From a virus, in the IMG/VR virus record IMGVR_UViG_3300045742_000043, positions 1 to 40,080 of that record: 40,080 bases of DNA; one strand, given 5' to 3'. This document shows, in pieces, positions 23,975-31,025 of this stretch (within the stretch, counting starts at the first letter, position 1; each line of letters starts with the position of its first letter). The notes beneath the pieces were generated by a model, which made no database searches, was not told the origin of the DNA, and saw only the letters and a list, made by a program, of their open reading frames with translations. The translations under genes were made by a program, and so were the position numbers.

Positions 23975-24985
23975 ATGACTGCCGCGATCCTTCTTAATCT
24001 TGGCGGGGCGGGTGCCTCTGCCCCGACTTTGTCCTCTGCCGTGATTCTCGGCGCACAGCTCGCGCTAGTCTTCACGGAGGTCATGGAGGACGGCGGCTCA
24101 GGTGTCGATGACTTCACACTTTCGCTTTCTGGTGGCGCGGCAACAGCAACGTACAGCTCAGGTCTAGGGAGCAACGCGCTGCTTTACGCACTCTCGCGCT
24201 CGGTTGCTGATACCGAAACCGGGACTTTGTCGTACACGCAACCGGGTGCTGGATTGCAGAGCGACAGCGCGAACGAACTCCAGAGCTTCACAGGCGAGGC
24301 TATTTCTTTTTGGAAAGAGCCGGAGGGTGTGTCCGCCAGTGTTGCTTCAGACGGCATAACGCTGAGCGTTGTGTACGACGAAGCTATCAGTACGGGAGCC
24401 AGCGGGCATACTGGTGTCTCTGTGAGCGCTTCCGGAGGGGCGGTAACTCCGACATACAGTTCAGGACTCGGATCGTCCACGCTCGTTTACACACTGGATC
24501 GAACTATTGATGCCACCGAGACATTAACTACCAGCTACACGCAGCCGGGGGCCGGATACAAAGATTCGGATGATCTTAACGTTGACACGTACTCCGGTCT
24601 CGCTGTAACCAACGGATCGATACAGGACACGATAGCTCCGACTTATGTCTCTTCTATGATCACCGCTGGTGGGGATGAGATGGAAGTTACTCTGTCTGAA
24701 AACATCACGGTAACGGACGGCACAGGGTTCAGCCTGGCTAACTTCTCCGGAGGAGCTGTCACCCCCACTTACTCGAGCGTGACAGATAATGTATTGACCT
24801 TTACGTTGTCCCGCACAGTCGCGTCTTCAGAAACTGGTGGCGAGGTTAGTTACGCCACCGTAGCAGACGGTATTGAGGACTCCGCAGGTAACGATCTTGG
24901 TTCGTTCAGCGATCGTGCTGTCACTAACCCCTCTCTGCAAGAGCAGGGGGCCGGTCTTAGATTATCAATAGCAATAGGATTATAA
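23975..24985 (+). CDS. Protein with three tandem SWM/Ig-like beta domains
   Basis: In this 336-residue protein, three homologous units of about 95-100 residues each contain LSxxAVTPTYSSGL, xLxYTLSRTV-type strands and a DSAGN-type loop (SANEL, SDDLN, SAGNDL). The pattern resembles the SwmB/SWM-repeat family of Ig-like domains common in surface adhesins. The N-terminal 15 residues are hydrophobic and Gly/Ala-rich (AAILLNLGGAGASAP), and the last residues (GLRLSIAIGL) are short and hydrophobic. It is likely displayed on the virion and may help adsorption. The start at 23975 follows the previous stop by three bases. Confidence 0.78.
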   Translation: MTAAILLNLGGAGASAPTLSSAVILGAQLALVFTEVMEDGGSGVDDFTLSLSGGAATATYSSGLGSNALLYALSRSVADTETGTLSYTQPGAGLQSDSANELQSFTGEAISFWKEPEGVSASVASDGITLSVVYDEAISTGASGHTGVSVSASGGAVTPTYSSGLGSSTLVYTLDRTIDATETLTTSYTQPGAGYKDSDDLNVDTYSGLAVTNGSIQDTIAPTYVSSMITAGGDEMEVTLSENITVTDGTGFSLANFSGGAVTPTYSSVTDNVLTFTLSRTVASSETGGEVSYATVADGIEDSAGNDLGSFSDRAVTNPSLQEQGAGLRLSIAIGL

Positions 24986-24986
24986 A

Positions 24987-25244
24987 ATGGACGCGAGTAT
25001 ATTCGCAGGAAACACTACCTCCGCATTTACTTTTTACGAGCTCACAGCTAGTGATGCCACTGAGTACGCCCCTGAACTCGGGTTGAAGGCAATCTACATA
25101 ATGACCTCTGGGGACGTTGTGGTACGTGATCATGAGGATAACGATACGACCTTAGCTGTGGTCGCGGGGCAGACAATAAATATCCGCCCTAAGCAGGTAC
25201 GGGCCACCGGAACAACAGCGACCGTGATGGGGCTGTTCAGCTAG
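24987..25244 (+). CDS. Small virion-type protein of a conserved phage pattern
   Basis: In this 85-residue predicted beta protein, the end (INIRPKQVRATGTTATVMGLFS) matches a recurring pattern in small phage proteins, IRPxxVxATGTTAtxxxGLY, found in tail or accessory regions; the function is unknown. It starts one base after the previous stop, suggesting it is co-translated with the Ig-like protein. Confidence 0.72.
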   Translation: MDASIFAGNTTSAFTFYELTASDATEYAPELGLKAIYIMTSGDVVVRDHEDNDTTLAVVAGQTINIRPKQVRATGTTATVMGLFS

Positions 25245-25246
25245 AG

Positions 25247-25552
25247 ATGATTTGGGGTGATGGGCCGTTCGACATCGCGGCAGGAGTTTTATGGTGTGTT
25301 TGCGGGATCGTGATCGGCGCGTATTACGTGTTCAGGATTGGCTGGCGCGTGATTATCAATTCGTCCGGCATCAAGCAACGTGTTTGGGGCTCATTCATTT
25401 TTTCATGCGGCATCGGGCATTGGACTATGGTGTACTTCATGGCTATCAATCATTCAGCGTGGGTGTTCCAGTTCATTGTTTTACCGATTGACATTTTCAC
25501 CCTCCTGGCAACGGTGGAAGCGGGTCACCGGAGTCCTGATGTCCCAGTCTGA
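25247..25552 (+). CDS. Small polytopic membrane protein
   Basis: This 101-residue protein has three predicted transmembrane segments (about 8-30, 46-66 and 70-90) rich in Trp, Phe and Ile. I recognise no family. It sits at the end of the structural operon just before two more small membrane proteins, so this may be a second lysis or superinfection-control group. The start follows the previous stop by two bases, and the next gene overlaps its end by 14 bases. Confidence 0.7.
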   Translation: MIWGDGPFDIAAGVLWCVCGIVIGAYYVFRIGWRVIINSSGIKQRVWGSFIFSCGIGHWTMVYFMAINHSAWVFQFIVLPIDIFTLLATVEAGHRSPDVPV

Positions 25553-25802
25553 ACAAACGGTCGCTAACGTTTTAGATAACGGTCTTGTCCGCATTACGTC
25601 TGTCATCGGATTTATCGTGTTTATCAGCGTCGCGTCGTGGAACGTCGCGGCGTGGTTTACATCAATTGAGGCCAAGCTGATCAGCATTGAAGCTGAAGTC
25701 GTTTTAGGCACTCAGGACAGGTTCCGACGCGCTGAGATGTACAGGTTTTGCCGCGAGACAGAATTACTCAATCCCGGCTGGAAGTGCGCTCAAATTGAGT
25801 GA
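25539..25802 (+). CDS. Small membrane-anchored protein with C-terminal coiled region
   Basis: This 87-residue protein starts from the ATG at 25539. A soluble N-terminus is followed by one membrane span (about 19-40, SVIGFIVFISVASWNVAAWF), then a short helix (SIEAKLISIEAEVVLG) and a Cys-containing end (CRETELLNPGWKC). The topology is like inner-membrane spanins or their partners, but no lipoprotein partner gene is visible. It overlaps the preceding gene and lies two bases before the next. Confidence 0.68.
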   Translation: MSQSEQTVANVLDNGLVRITSVIGFIVFISVASWNVAAWFTSIEAKLISIEAEVVLGTQDRFRRAEMYRFCRETELLNPGWKCAQIE

Positions 25803-25804
25803 AA

Positions 25805-25969
25805 ATGATACCTGACTGGCTAATCAAACTCGCGATCCCCGGCATAGCGATTCTGATGCTGGCCGGGTTTTACGCGATTATGGATGCTCGGCACGAACCC
25901 AAAGGCGCGATCACCAAAAGTGAGCTGCGCGACGTTCGCCGGCAAATTCGCAGTTTGGAGTATTACTAA
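25805..25969 (+). CDS. Small inner-membrane-anchored protein, truncated by an in-frame TAA
   Basis: The 54-residue product has one N-terminal membrane span (about 5-24, WLIKLAIPGIAILMLAGFYA) followed by a charged helix (TKSELRDVRRQIRSLEYY). The TAA at 25967-25969 is followed in the same frame by 30 further sense codons to TAG at 26060, which continue a plausible charged helix. The full-length ancestor was probably about 85 residues, with spanin-like topology. All three stop codons end other genes here, so the genome does not use a recoded TAA throughout. A point mutation, sequence error or read-through are all possible. Confidence 0.62.
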   Translation: MIPDWLIKLAIPGIAILMLAGFYAIMDARHEPKGAITKSELRDVRRQIRSLEYY

Positions 25970-26062
25970 GAACTCGCGCCCAGCGAGCAGTACAGTCCAG
26001 CCCGAAAGGCGCAAATTAGGGAACTAAAACAAGCAGAACAAGAATTGGTGGAGGAGCTTTAG
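25970..26062 (+). other. Open in-frame extension beyond the TAA of the preceding gene
   Basis: Thirty sense codons follow in frame, ending in TAG at 26060-26062. They translate to ELAPSEQYSP, then a Lys/Glu/Gln-rich helix (RKAQIRELKQAEQELVEEL), which reads like the natural second half of the coiled coil begun upstream. There is no start codon with a ribosome-binding site of its own. It ends one base before the stop of the convergent minus-strand gene. Confidence 0.6.
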
Positions 26063-26063
26063 C

Positions 26064-26330
26064 TCAGTCCTGGTTCACGTAGTTTCTGTCCGGGGCGGCC
26101 CCTTCGTTCTCAATCTCCTCCAATAATTCAATGTACTTCTTTAGATGGTGCTGAGCTTTGCGCAGGTCTTCCAGCCCATTCTTGTGCTTGTGCCTGAACA
26201 CATACTTAGTGATGCAGTATTGAAACTGGTCAAAGTCTAGCTGCCAGCAGATGTCCCAATGCTGTAGATTATGTCCGGTCACCGTTTGCTGGTAGTGGAT
26301 CCCACCGATTTGTGTTTCGTTCGCTCTCAT
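26064..26330 (-). CDS. DUF3310 family protein
   Basis: The 88-residue protein begins at the ATG whose first base is 26330, preceded by AGGAGA and overlapping the thymidylate synthase-like stop (ATGA). The pattern IGGIHYQQ, then LQHWDICW, YCITKYVFRHKHKNGLEDLRKAQHHLKKYIELLE is that of DUF3310, a small phage family sometimes called nucleotide-kinase-like. The function is not established. Its position directly after the ThyA-like gene fits a role in nucleotide metabolism. It is the last gene of the minus-strand operon and converges on the structural operon. Confidence 0.88.
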   Translation of the reverse strand: MRANETQIGGIHYQQTVTGHNLQHWDICWQLDFDQFQYCITKYVFRHKHKNGLEDLRKAQHHLKKYIELLEEIENEGAAPDRNYVNQD

Positions 26331-27286
26331 TTGTTTCTCCTGTCTATCCATTGTACTGAGGCTTTGCGCCATTGGTCGTCTCTTACGTTGAGTATCTGCC
26401 CAAGTCTGAGCCTGCTATTCGGCCCTGCTAGGTACGCTTCCATCATCGGCCTGGCTACCCACTGGAACCACTTAGTTCGGCCCCCGCTGCCGTTCTGCAC
26501 GTAGTCTTCACAATCCCTATGTAGCTGCCACCACGTTTCTTTGTCTTGCAGAATGGGGTAGGCGTGTAGCCCAGGTTGGCTATAGTCGTGGGTGCACCCG
26601 CTCTTGAATAGTTCTTCATAGTTATTAAGTTCGGTATAAACGTGAAGATTATTGGAAACTACTCTGTAAGTTCCAATCTTCAAACCGGCTGAGAAAGCTA
26701 TCAGTTCTTGCAGGTAGGTGAAGTGTACCACGTTGGCCCCCAGAGCTCCCCACACAAGATCGTTACTGCGGTTGACTACTAGCATATCTAGGTGGCCGTC
26801 CCACGCCCTCAGCATGATTTGGGTATTGCAAGGGCGATCATTATGTGGGACTAAAGGCAGGTCCGCTATAGGATCCCACATATTGAGCACTACTTGCCGA
26901 TCTTCTGGGTCTGTAGTCAATCTTTTTATTGCGGTGGATATCTGATCAAAATCCCAGTGGCTTATCCATCTGTGGCCGTAGGCTCCCCATATCATGTTAG
27001 TGTTTTCGTCAGCAAAGTTTCTGTACCCTTTATTGAACTGTTCTACAAACCTAACATCATTACTGCCCGCCAGCATCCACACAACTTCAGCAACGTGGAA
27101 GAAGTGGTTGCAGTCTCGAGCAGGGCTGAACAGCACCCGATTCAATGGGTTCTTTAGCTCCATAATAATCGGGCGAGGGTAACTTATCACTGGCCCGTTG
27201 CGGCTGGTCTGAGTTATCCCACCCGCGCGGAGCGCCCACCACGCATTATGATAGAGTTCATCTACTGTGACACCGAATATTTCCAT
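26327..27286 (-). CDS. Thymidylate synthase-family enzyme (possible dUMP hydroxymethylase)
   Basis: The 319-residue protein uses the ATG at 27286 after AGAGGAAA. ThyA landmarks are present: E67 in EVVWMLAG, YGHRW near 103-107, catalytic C153 in RPCNTQ, phosphate-binding R173-S174 in NRSND, D176, N185 in GANVVHF (equivalent to the Asn that selects dUMP in ThyA) and H215-x-Y217 in NLHVY. Active residues are intact. Classical ThyA makes dTMP from dUMP; related phage enzymes make 5-hydroxymethyl-dUMP with the same core. The adjacent aGPT-PPlase-like and glycosyltransferase-like genes favour the hydroxymethylase reading, though the sequence alone does not decide. No DHFR gene is seen. Confidence 0.88.
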   Translation of the reverse strand: MEIFGVTVDELYHNAWWALRAGGITQTSRNGPVISYPRPIIMELKNPLNRVLFSPARDCNHFFHVAEVVWMLAGSNDVRFVEQFNKGYRNFADENTNMIWGAYGHRWISHWDFDQISTAIKRLTTDPEDRQVVLNMWDPIADLPLVPHNDRPCNTQIMLRAWDGHLDMLVVNRSNDLVWGALGANVVHFTYLQELIAFSAGLKIGTYRVVSNNLHVYTELNNYEELFKSGCTHDYSQPGLHAYPILQDKETWWQLHRDCEDYVQNGSGGRTKWFQWVARPMMEAYLAGPNSRLRLGQILNVRDDQWRKASVQWIDRRNK

Positions 27287-28097
27287 TGTATTTCCTCTTA
27301 CTTCTGCCTTTATGTTCACGGACCCTGCAATACTTATCGAATTCACAAAGGCAGTTTTGTAAATCCTGTCCGTCTATTCTCAACTCCGGTACATCTTTTA
27401 TTATCCGGGTGTGTAAACCGTCAAAGACTGTATAGAAGTTTCCTGGGGTAATCTTTTGCCCCGTTACCCAGTTTAACCCACGGAGGCTCCCAGGGCCATG
27501 GGCGACAAAAGTAAACGAATCCTCAGCCCTGAACAGCGGATGCCCCGCAGTGTTCTTAAGATCAGCTACTACCTGAGCGGCCATGAAGCTGCCGAATCCC
27601 TCGTACCCCTGTAGAATATAATGGGCTTTCGCACAAGTGCTCACATTTTTCCACTTGAATTCCTCCCGCACAGGGAGAAGCCCGATAAGCACTTCTTCCA
27701 GGTAGTCCAGCTTGTTCATCTTCCTGCCGTGAGTAGTGACCACGTAAGCGTTCCCCCATATGGTGGTTCCCTCGCTGGCCATTTGCTTGAGCAAGTTGAC
27801 GTAATACAGAATAGTCTGATCATTAGGTTCTTCGTCTAGCGGCCACAGTTCCAGGGTGTCGGGCTTGTTTATCAGCCTAGCCAACCCCATCAACCATTCT
27901 AGGCTGTCAGTGGGTGCTTCTTGTGACCAGCTACGAATCCACCGGGTCACCCTGTCATCCTCCCGGTGGACGTTGCAAAAGTAGGTCTGCTGGAACACCC
28001 AATCTTCGGACCAGGGCTTACCGACGTTTGCCTCCTTTAAGACCCTAATTTTCTCCCTTTCCCGTATCCAGTAGCATAATTGGTCGTAATACTGCAT
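27258..28097 (-). CDS. aGPT-PPlase / hmdU-kinase-helical-domain-like (DNA glycosylase fold) protein
   Basis: In this 279-residue protein, FCNVHREDDRVTRWI at about 40-54 is the signature I associate with the alpha-glutamyl/putrescinyl-thymine pyrophosphorylase and hmdU DNA kinase helical-domain superfamily described in phage thymine hypermodification. GYEGFGSFMAAQVVADL at 164-180 looks like the helix-hairpin-helix of the DNA glycosylase fold. NCLCEFDKYCRVREHKGR near 248-264 fits the C-terminal end. There is no P-loop, so it is not the kinase itself. Known members replace an activated pyrophosphate on 5-hydroxymethyluracil in DNA with an amine. AGGAT precedes the ATG. Its end overlaps the ThyA-like gene by 29 bases. 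Confidence 0.72.
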   Translation of the reverse strand: MQYYDQLCYWIREREKIRVLKEANVGKPWSEDWVFQQTYFCNVHREDDRVTRWIRSWSQEAPTDSLEWLMGLARLINKPDTLELWPLDEEPNDQTILYYVNLLKQMASEGTTIWGNAYVVTTHGRKMNKLDYLEEVLIGLLPVREEFKWKNVSTCAKAHYILQGYEGFGSFMAAQVVADLKNTAGHPLFRAEDSFTFVAHGPGSLRGLNWVTGQKITPGNFYTVFDGLHTRIIKDVPELRIDGQDLQNCLCEFDKYCRVREHKGRSKRKYNGNIRCHSR

Positions 28098-28137
28098 AAT
28101 TTATCCTAATTTGGTTAAAACGGCTTTACTCGAGGCC

Positions 28138-28201
28138 GCTCGACGGGTTTATAATTGTTGGCAATGCAAAACTATGGGGTACATACCAAAACCCGTCGAG
28201 C
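28138..28201. promoter_or_regulatory. Long inverted repeat between glycosyltransferase and aGPT-PPlase-like genes
   Basis: GCTCGACGGGTTT (28138-28150) and AAACCCGTCGAGC (28189-28201) are perfect 13-bp arms around a 38-base loop. It lies in the only sizeable gap (28098-28217) of the modification gene group. In the minus-strand transcript it would form a long-loop hairpin about 40 bases before the next start codon. No T-run follows, so it is more likely an RNA-processing, operator or translational control element than a terminator. Confidence 0.75.
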
Positions 28202-28217
28202 AGCTCTGAGTAAGCTC

Positions 28218-29054
28218 TCACGTTAAATTGGGGTGTTTGCCCCCCTGTACACGCCATTTAGCGAGACTACCAGTCTTATACGCCTTTTGCCACTGAGCAC
28301 GGTAATCTACACGCTCCTCACCGAGCCATTTAGCGGATTTGGGCTTCTTAATGACCTTCTTTATAAACGGACCAAAGTCCCGTACTAGGTCATCTATCGC
28401 AGCTTCCTGCATTTCCATAGTTCGGTAGTCACAGCCGCCCGCAGCTTGGGACGCCGCCCAGTCCACACAGAACTCTGTTATCAGACAGTTGCCTGCGCCG
28501 CTGGTTAGCACCTCCATATTGAGGCGCGTATCCGCCAATATGGGATGCTGGTCCACCCTCCACAGTTTGGGGAATCCCAGCCGGCGCAGCATAATCCGAT
28601 TCAGCCCATTGACAACTATGACTTTACCGTTTTCTTTAATTGGCAGGGGAGCCTGGTGTCCCATCTGTCTAGGGTGAACCCCGACCTGCACCCAAGCCTC
28701 CAGCAACGTTTCCATGTTGTAGAACATCTGGCCTAGCTCTTCCACTGCATCGCCCCGCAGCGTGACCAATTTATCGCCTACCCGTTTGGAGAATACAAGA
28801 TCATCATCCAGAATACACACTTTGTCTGTGGTGGGGCATACTGTACCTTCCATGATAGCTTGAAACTTCGTACTGTAGTTGGGGTTATCGTGAATGAAAG
28901 GCACGACAGTGACGCCGGGCGGCACTCGCTGCAAGTGCTGTTCTACCTCGTCAGGTGGACACACAATTGATGTGCGCTCCCACCACGTGGATGGGATGGA
29001 CTCCAACGTACGCTGTTTATCTACCCTCCCCCGTGTCATTATGATTAACTGCAT
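28218..29054 (-). CDS. TET-associated-type glycosyltransferase-like protein
   Basis: In this 278-residue protein the N-terminal TRGRVDKQRTLESIP (residues 7-21) and the DDD at 83-85 in CILDDDLVF are the nucleotide-sugar and metal-binding signatures of GT-A glycosyltransferases. The combination resembles the glycosyltransferases associated with phage DNA base modification. Further conserved-looking parts are VNGLNRIMLRR near 148 and NMEVLTSGAGNCLITEFCVDWA near 178-199. It would transfer a sugar to a hydroxymethylated base; substrate and sugar are unknown. GAGGAAA precedes the ATG, and a terminator lies only about 25 bases upstream. Confidence 0.72.
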   Translation of the reverse strand: MQLIIMTRGRVDKQRTLESIPSTWWERTSIVCPPDEVEQHLQRVPPGVTVVPFIHDNPNYSTKFQAIMEGTVCPTTDKVCILDDDLVFSKRVGDKLVTLRGDAVEELGQMFYNMETLLEAWVQVGVHPRQMGHQAPLPIKENGKVIVVNGLNRIMLRRLGFPKLWRVDQHPILADTRLNMEVLTSGAGNCLITEFCVDWAASQAAGGCDYRTMEMQEAAIDDLVRDFGPFIKKVIKKPKSAKWLGEERVDYRAQWQKAYKTGSLAKWRVQGGKHPNLT

Positions 29055-29075
29055 AATATTTCCTCGATAGTTGAG

Positions 29076-29110
29076 TCTAAAAAAGGGCAGAACCTACGGA
29101 ACTGCCCTTT
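29076..29110 (-). terminator. Minus-strand terminator upstream of the base-modification genes
   Basis: Read on the minus strand, AAAGGGCAG (from 29110) pairs with CTGCCCTTT (to 29082) around an 11-base loop, followed by a run of Ts. It ends transcription of the gene at 29190-29546 and lies about 25 bases before the glycosyltransferase ATG. There is little room for a separate promoter, so the genes at 29054-26064 probably depend on read-through. Confidence 0.85.
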
Positions 29111-29121
29111 CTGTCATGTCA

Positions 29122-29143
29122 CCCAGAGGCATGACGCTCTGGG
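29122..29143. other. Second hairpin after the gene at 29190
   Basis: CCCAGAG (29122-29128) and CTCTGGG (29137-29143) are perfect 7-bp arms with an 8-base loop and no T-run. In the minus-strand transcript it lies between the stop of the 29190 gene and the terminator hairpin, so it may protect that mRNA's 3' end. Confidence 0.6.
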
Positions 29144-29189
29144 GGTCTTAGTTGTCCATAAGTATTGAGGAGACCACCCTCGGCCTTCG

Positions 29190-29546
29190 TTACGCGGCGT
29201 CTTTTGCCGCTGGTTCCTCGCCACCGCTGAGCGATGCGTATCCGGATTTACAGAAGTGAGCCAACCAACCACGAGGGCGTTCAGGATTTCCCTTCTGGTT
29301 TGTGATTCCTTCGTTGTTACTGATAAAGTGCTCAACGGCTTTGCCATCGGACTTAAGAAGACGTTCAAACCACTCCTGAGTCTGACCACGGAACTTTTGT
29401 TCCTTGTCTTTGTTCACTGTGATTTTCGCGCCGGGCTTGTACCCATAGTCCACGCGAGGTGCCCGCGCTTTCTTTTCGCCGGTTTCCGTTTTTGCAGTTT
29501 TCGCTTTCACTTTCCCTTTTGCGGGGGGTGCCATAGTATCGGCCAT
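29190..29546 (-). CDS. Small basic phage protein, paralogue of the protein at 92-388
   Basis: This 118-residue protein uses the ATG at 29546, chosen because AGGAGAAG is well placed before it; a GTG at 29570 is possible. A Lys/Ala/Pro-rich N-terminus (residues 5-35) precedes a compact domain with DGKAVEHF, GWLAHF and KSGY. The pattern DG(K/R)xVExF ... GWLxxF matches the protein at 92-388 at similar spacing. The function is unknown. The basic tail and gene context (replication genes upstream, base modification downstream) would fit DNA binding. It is followed by two hairpins, including a terminator. Confidence 0.8.
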   Translation of the reverse strand: MADTMAPPAKGKVKAKTAKTETGEKKARAPRVDYGYKPGAKITVNKDKEQKFRGQTQEWFERLLKSDGKAVEHFISNNEGITNQKGNPERPRGWLAHFCKSGYASLSGGEEPAAKDAA

Positions 29547-29591
29547 CTTCTTCTCCTGTGGCTGTGCCACTTGTTGATTGAGGGGTCAATT

Positions 29592-31025
29592 TTACCCTGC
29601 GGAAACTCTGGATGCAAGCTCTTTTGTAAGGTTTGTATTCGCCAAGTCGTCTAACAGGGTATCTTGATTTACGGCTTTCTTTTCTAAGACCATCGCCACT
29701 GTCTCATCAAGCGTTTTACGCGCTAGAATTCTGTATACGGTCACTGTATTCTGTTGACCTTGCCGCCATACGCGCCCGATGGCTTGAATATAGTGTTCTA
29801 GGTTCCACGTGAGACCGAACATGCAGACGTACTTGCAAGTGTCTTGCAGATTAAGGCCATGCCCCGCAGATGCCGGATGGGCGAGAAGCGCCGGTATTGA
29901 TCCGGAGTTAAATTGATTGATAAGAGTGTCTCCTGCTTTGGGGCTCGTACCTGTAAGGCAAGGAAACCCAAACTTGTCTTGGATACGCTCACGATCATGG
30001 TCATATTCATAGAAGATGAGAAGTGGTGCTCCTCCCAACTCTTCAATGAGTGATTCGAGAGCACTGAGTTTCTCGTCATGAATGAGCTCCCATTCTCTCT
30101 TAGTGATATCCGGTACGCCATCTTCATCCTCCTCAGTGTAGTACACTGCTCCGTTCGCTATTTGTCTGCATTTCGTGCCCGCTGCCGCCGCATTCGCAGC
30201 GACAATAGCCCCGCTTGTGAGTTTACTTAGGAAGTTATCCTCAACGCTGCGGTAGATGTCCATTGCTTTTGGCGGTAGGTCCACATATAAGTCCCACTGG
30301 TTTCCAATTCGGAGATCCGGCATGTCAAGATGATCCTTTGCGGCGAGCCGTAGAACCAGTGGTCTGATTCGGTCGGTAATTTCTTCAAAAGCTCCCGGCA
30401 TAGGTGACCATGTATATCCGCCGAACCCACTCTGGTGGAACCACTTATTTCTAAAGTGGGTAATGTACCTGCCGAGCGTTGCCCCCTGATCGAGAATAAA
30501 TATCTGGCCGAAAATATCCAGGATTCCATTGGGTATGGGAGTTCCAGTAAGGATCCACCTACGATTGAATGATGGTACCCATGGTCTAAGGAGTTTGAAG
30601 CGCTGGGTGTTAGTAGCCTTGAACTTACTGCTCTCGTCCACGCACAGAATATCGGCAGATACAATCTCAGGTCTCCCTGCGCCTGGCGCAAGAAACCATT
30701 TAAGACCCTCCGGGTTGATAAGGAAGATGTCTGAGTCATCGTGCAGCCGCTCCTCTTTGTCTGGCCCATGTAGAATAGTTACTTTGAGATGATTGAATTC
30801 CTCCCACTTGATTACCTCATTGGGCCATACACTGTAGCACACCCGCAAAGGGGCGATAATGAGCATACGCTTATTCGCCCCTGTTTCCTTGAGTATACTA
30901 AAAGCTGCGAGACAGGTGCTCGTCTTGCCCATGCCGGGGTCCAACAGAAGCCCCACTGCCGCTTGTTCCATCATCATACCGATGGCGTTTTCTTGGTAGG
31001 GTTTAGGAACCCAAGATTCGCTCAC
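29592..31025 (-). CDS. SNF2-type superfamily 2 DNA helicase/translocase
   Basis: In this 477-residue protein, Walker A is DPGMGKT (residues 29-35), the DEAD-box equivalent is VDESSKFK near 130, motif III is LTGTP near 160, and motif VI is QAIGRVWRQGQ near 425. This is the compact SNF2-like helicase type found in phage replication modules, where it probably remodels replication or recombination intermediates using ATP. It starts with GTG after AGAGGAGA, 23 bases inside the end of the VRR-NUC gene, so the two are co-translated and may act together. Confidence 0.92.
   Translation of the reverse strand: MSESWVPKPYQENAIGMMMEQAAVGLLLDPGMGKTSTCLAAFSILKETGANKRMLIIAPLRVCYSVWPNEVIKWEEFNHLKVTILHGPDKEERLHDDSDIFLINPEGLKWFLAPGAGRPEIVSADILCVDESSKFKATNTQRFKLLRPWVPSFNRRWILTGTPIPNGILDIFGQIFILDQGATLGRYITHFRNKWFHQSGFGGYTWSPMPGAFEEITDRIRPLVLRLAAKDHLDMPDLRIGNQWDLYVDLPPKAMDIYRSVEDNFLSKLTSGAIVAANAAAAGTKCRQIANGAVYYTEEDEDGVPDITKREWELIHDEKLSALESLIEELGGAPLLIFYEYDHDRERIQDKFGFPCLTGTSPKAGDTLINQFNSGSIPALLAHPASAGHGLNLQDTCKYVCMFGLTWNLEHYIQAIGRVWRQGQQNTVTVYRILARKTLDETVAMVLEKKAVNQDTLLDDLANTNLTKELASRVSAG

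Noticed and set aside
26092-26102. GGGG-CGG-CCCC as a terminator for the structural operon
   Set aside because: The stem is only 4 bp with a 3-base loop, lies inside the DUF3310 gene, and has no proper T-run.
28218-29054. The glycosyltransferase-like gene as an O-antigen-modifying enzyme
   Set aside because: It lacks membrane segments and sits with DNA-modification-type genes, so a role on DNA is the better reading, though not proven.
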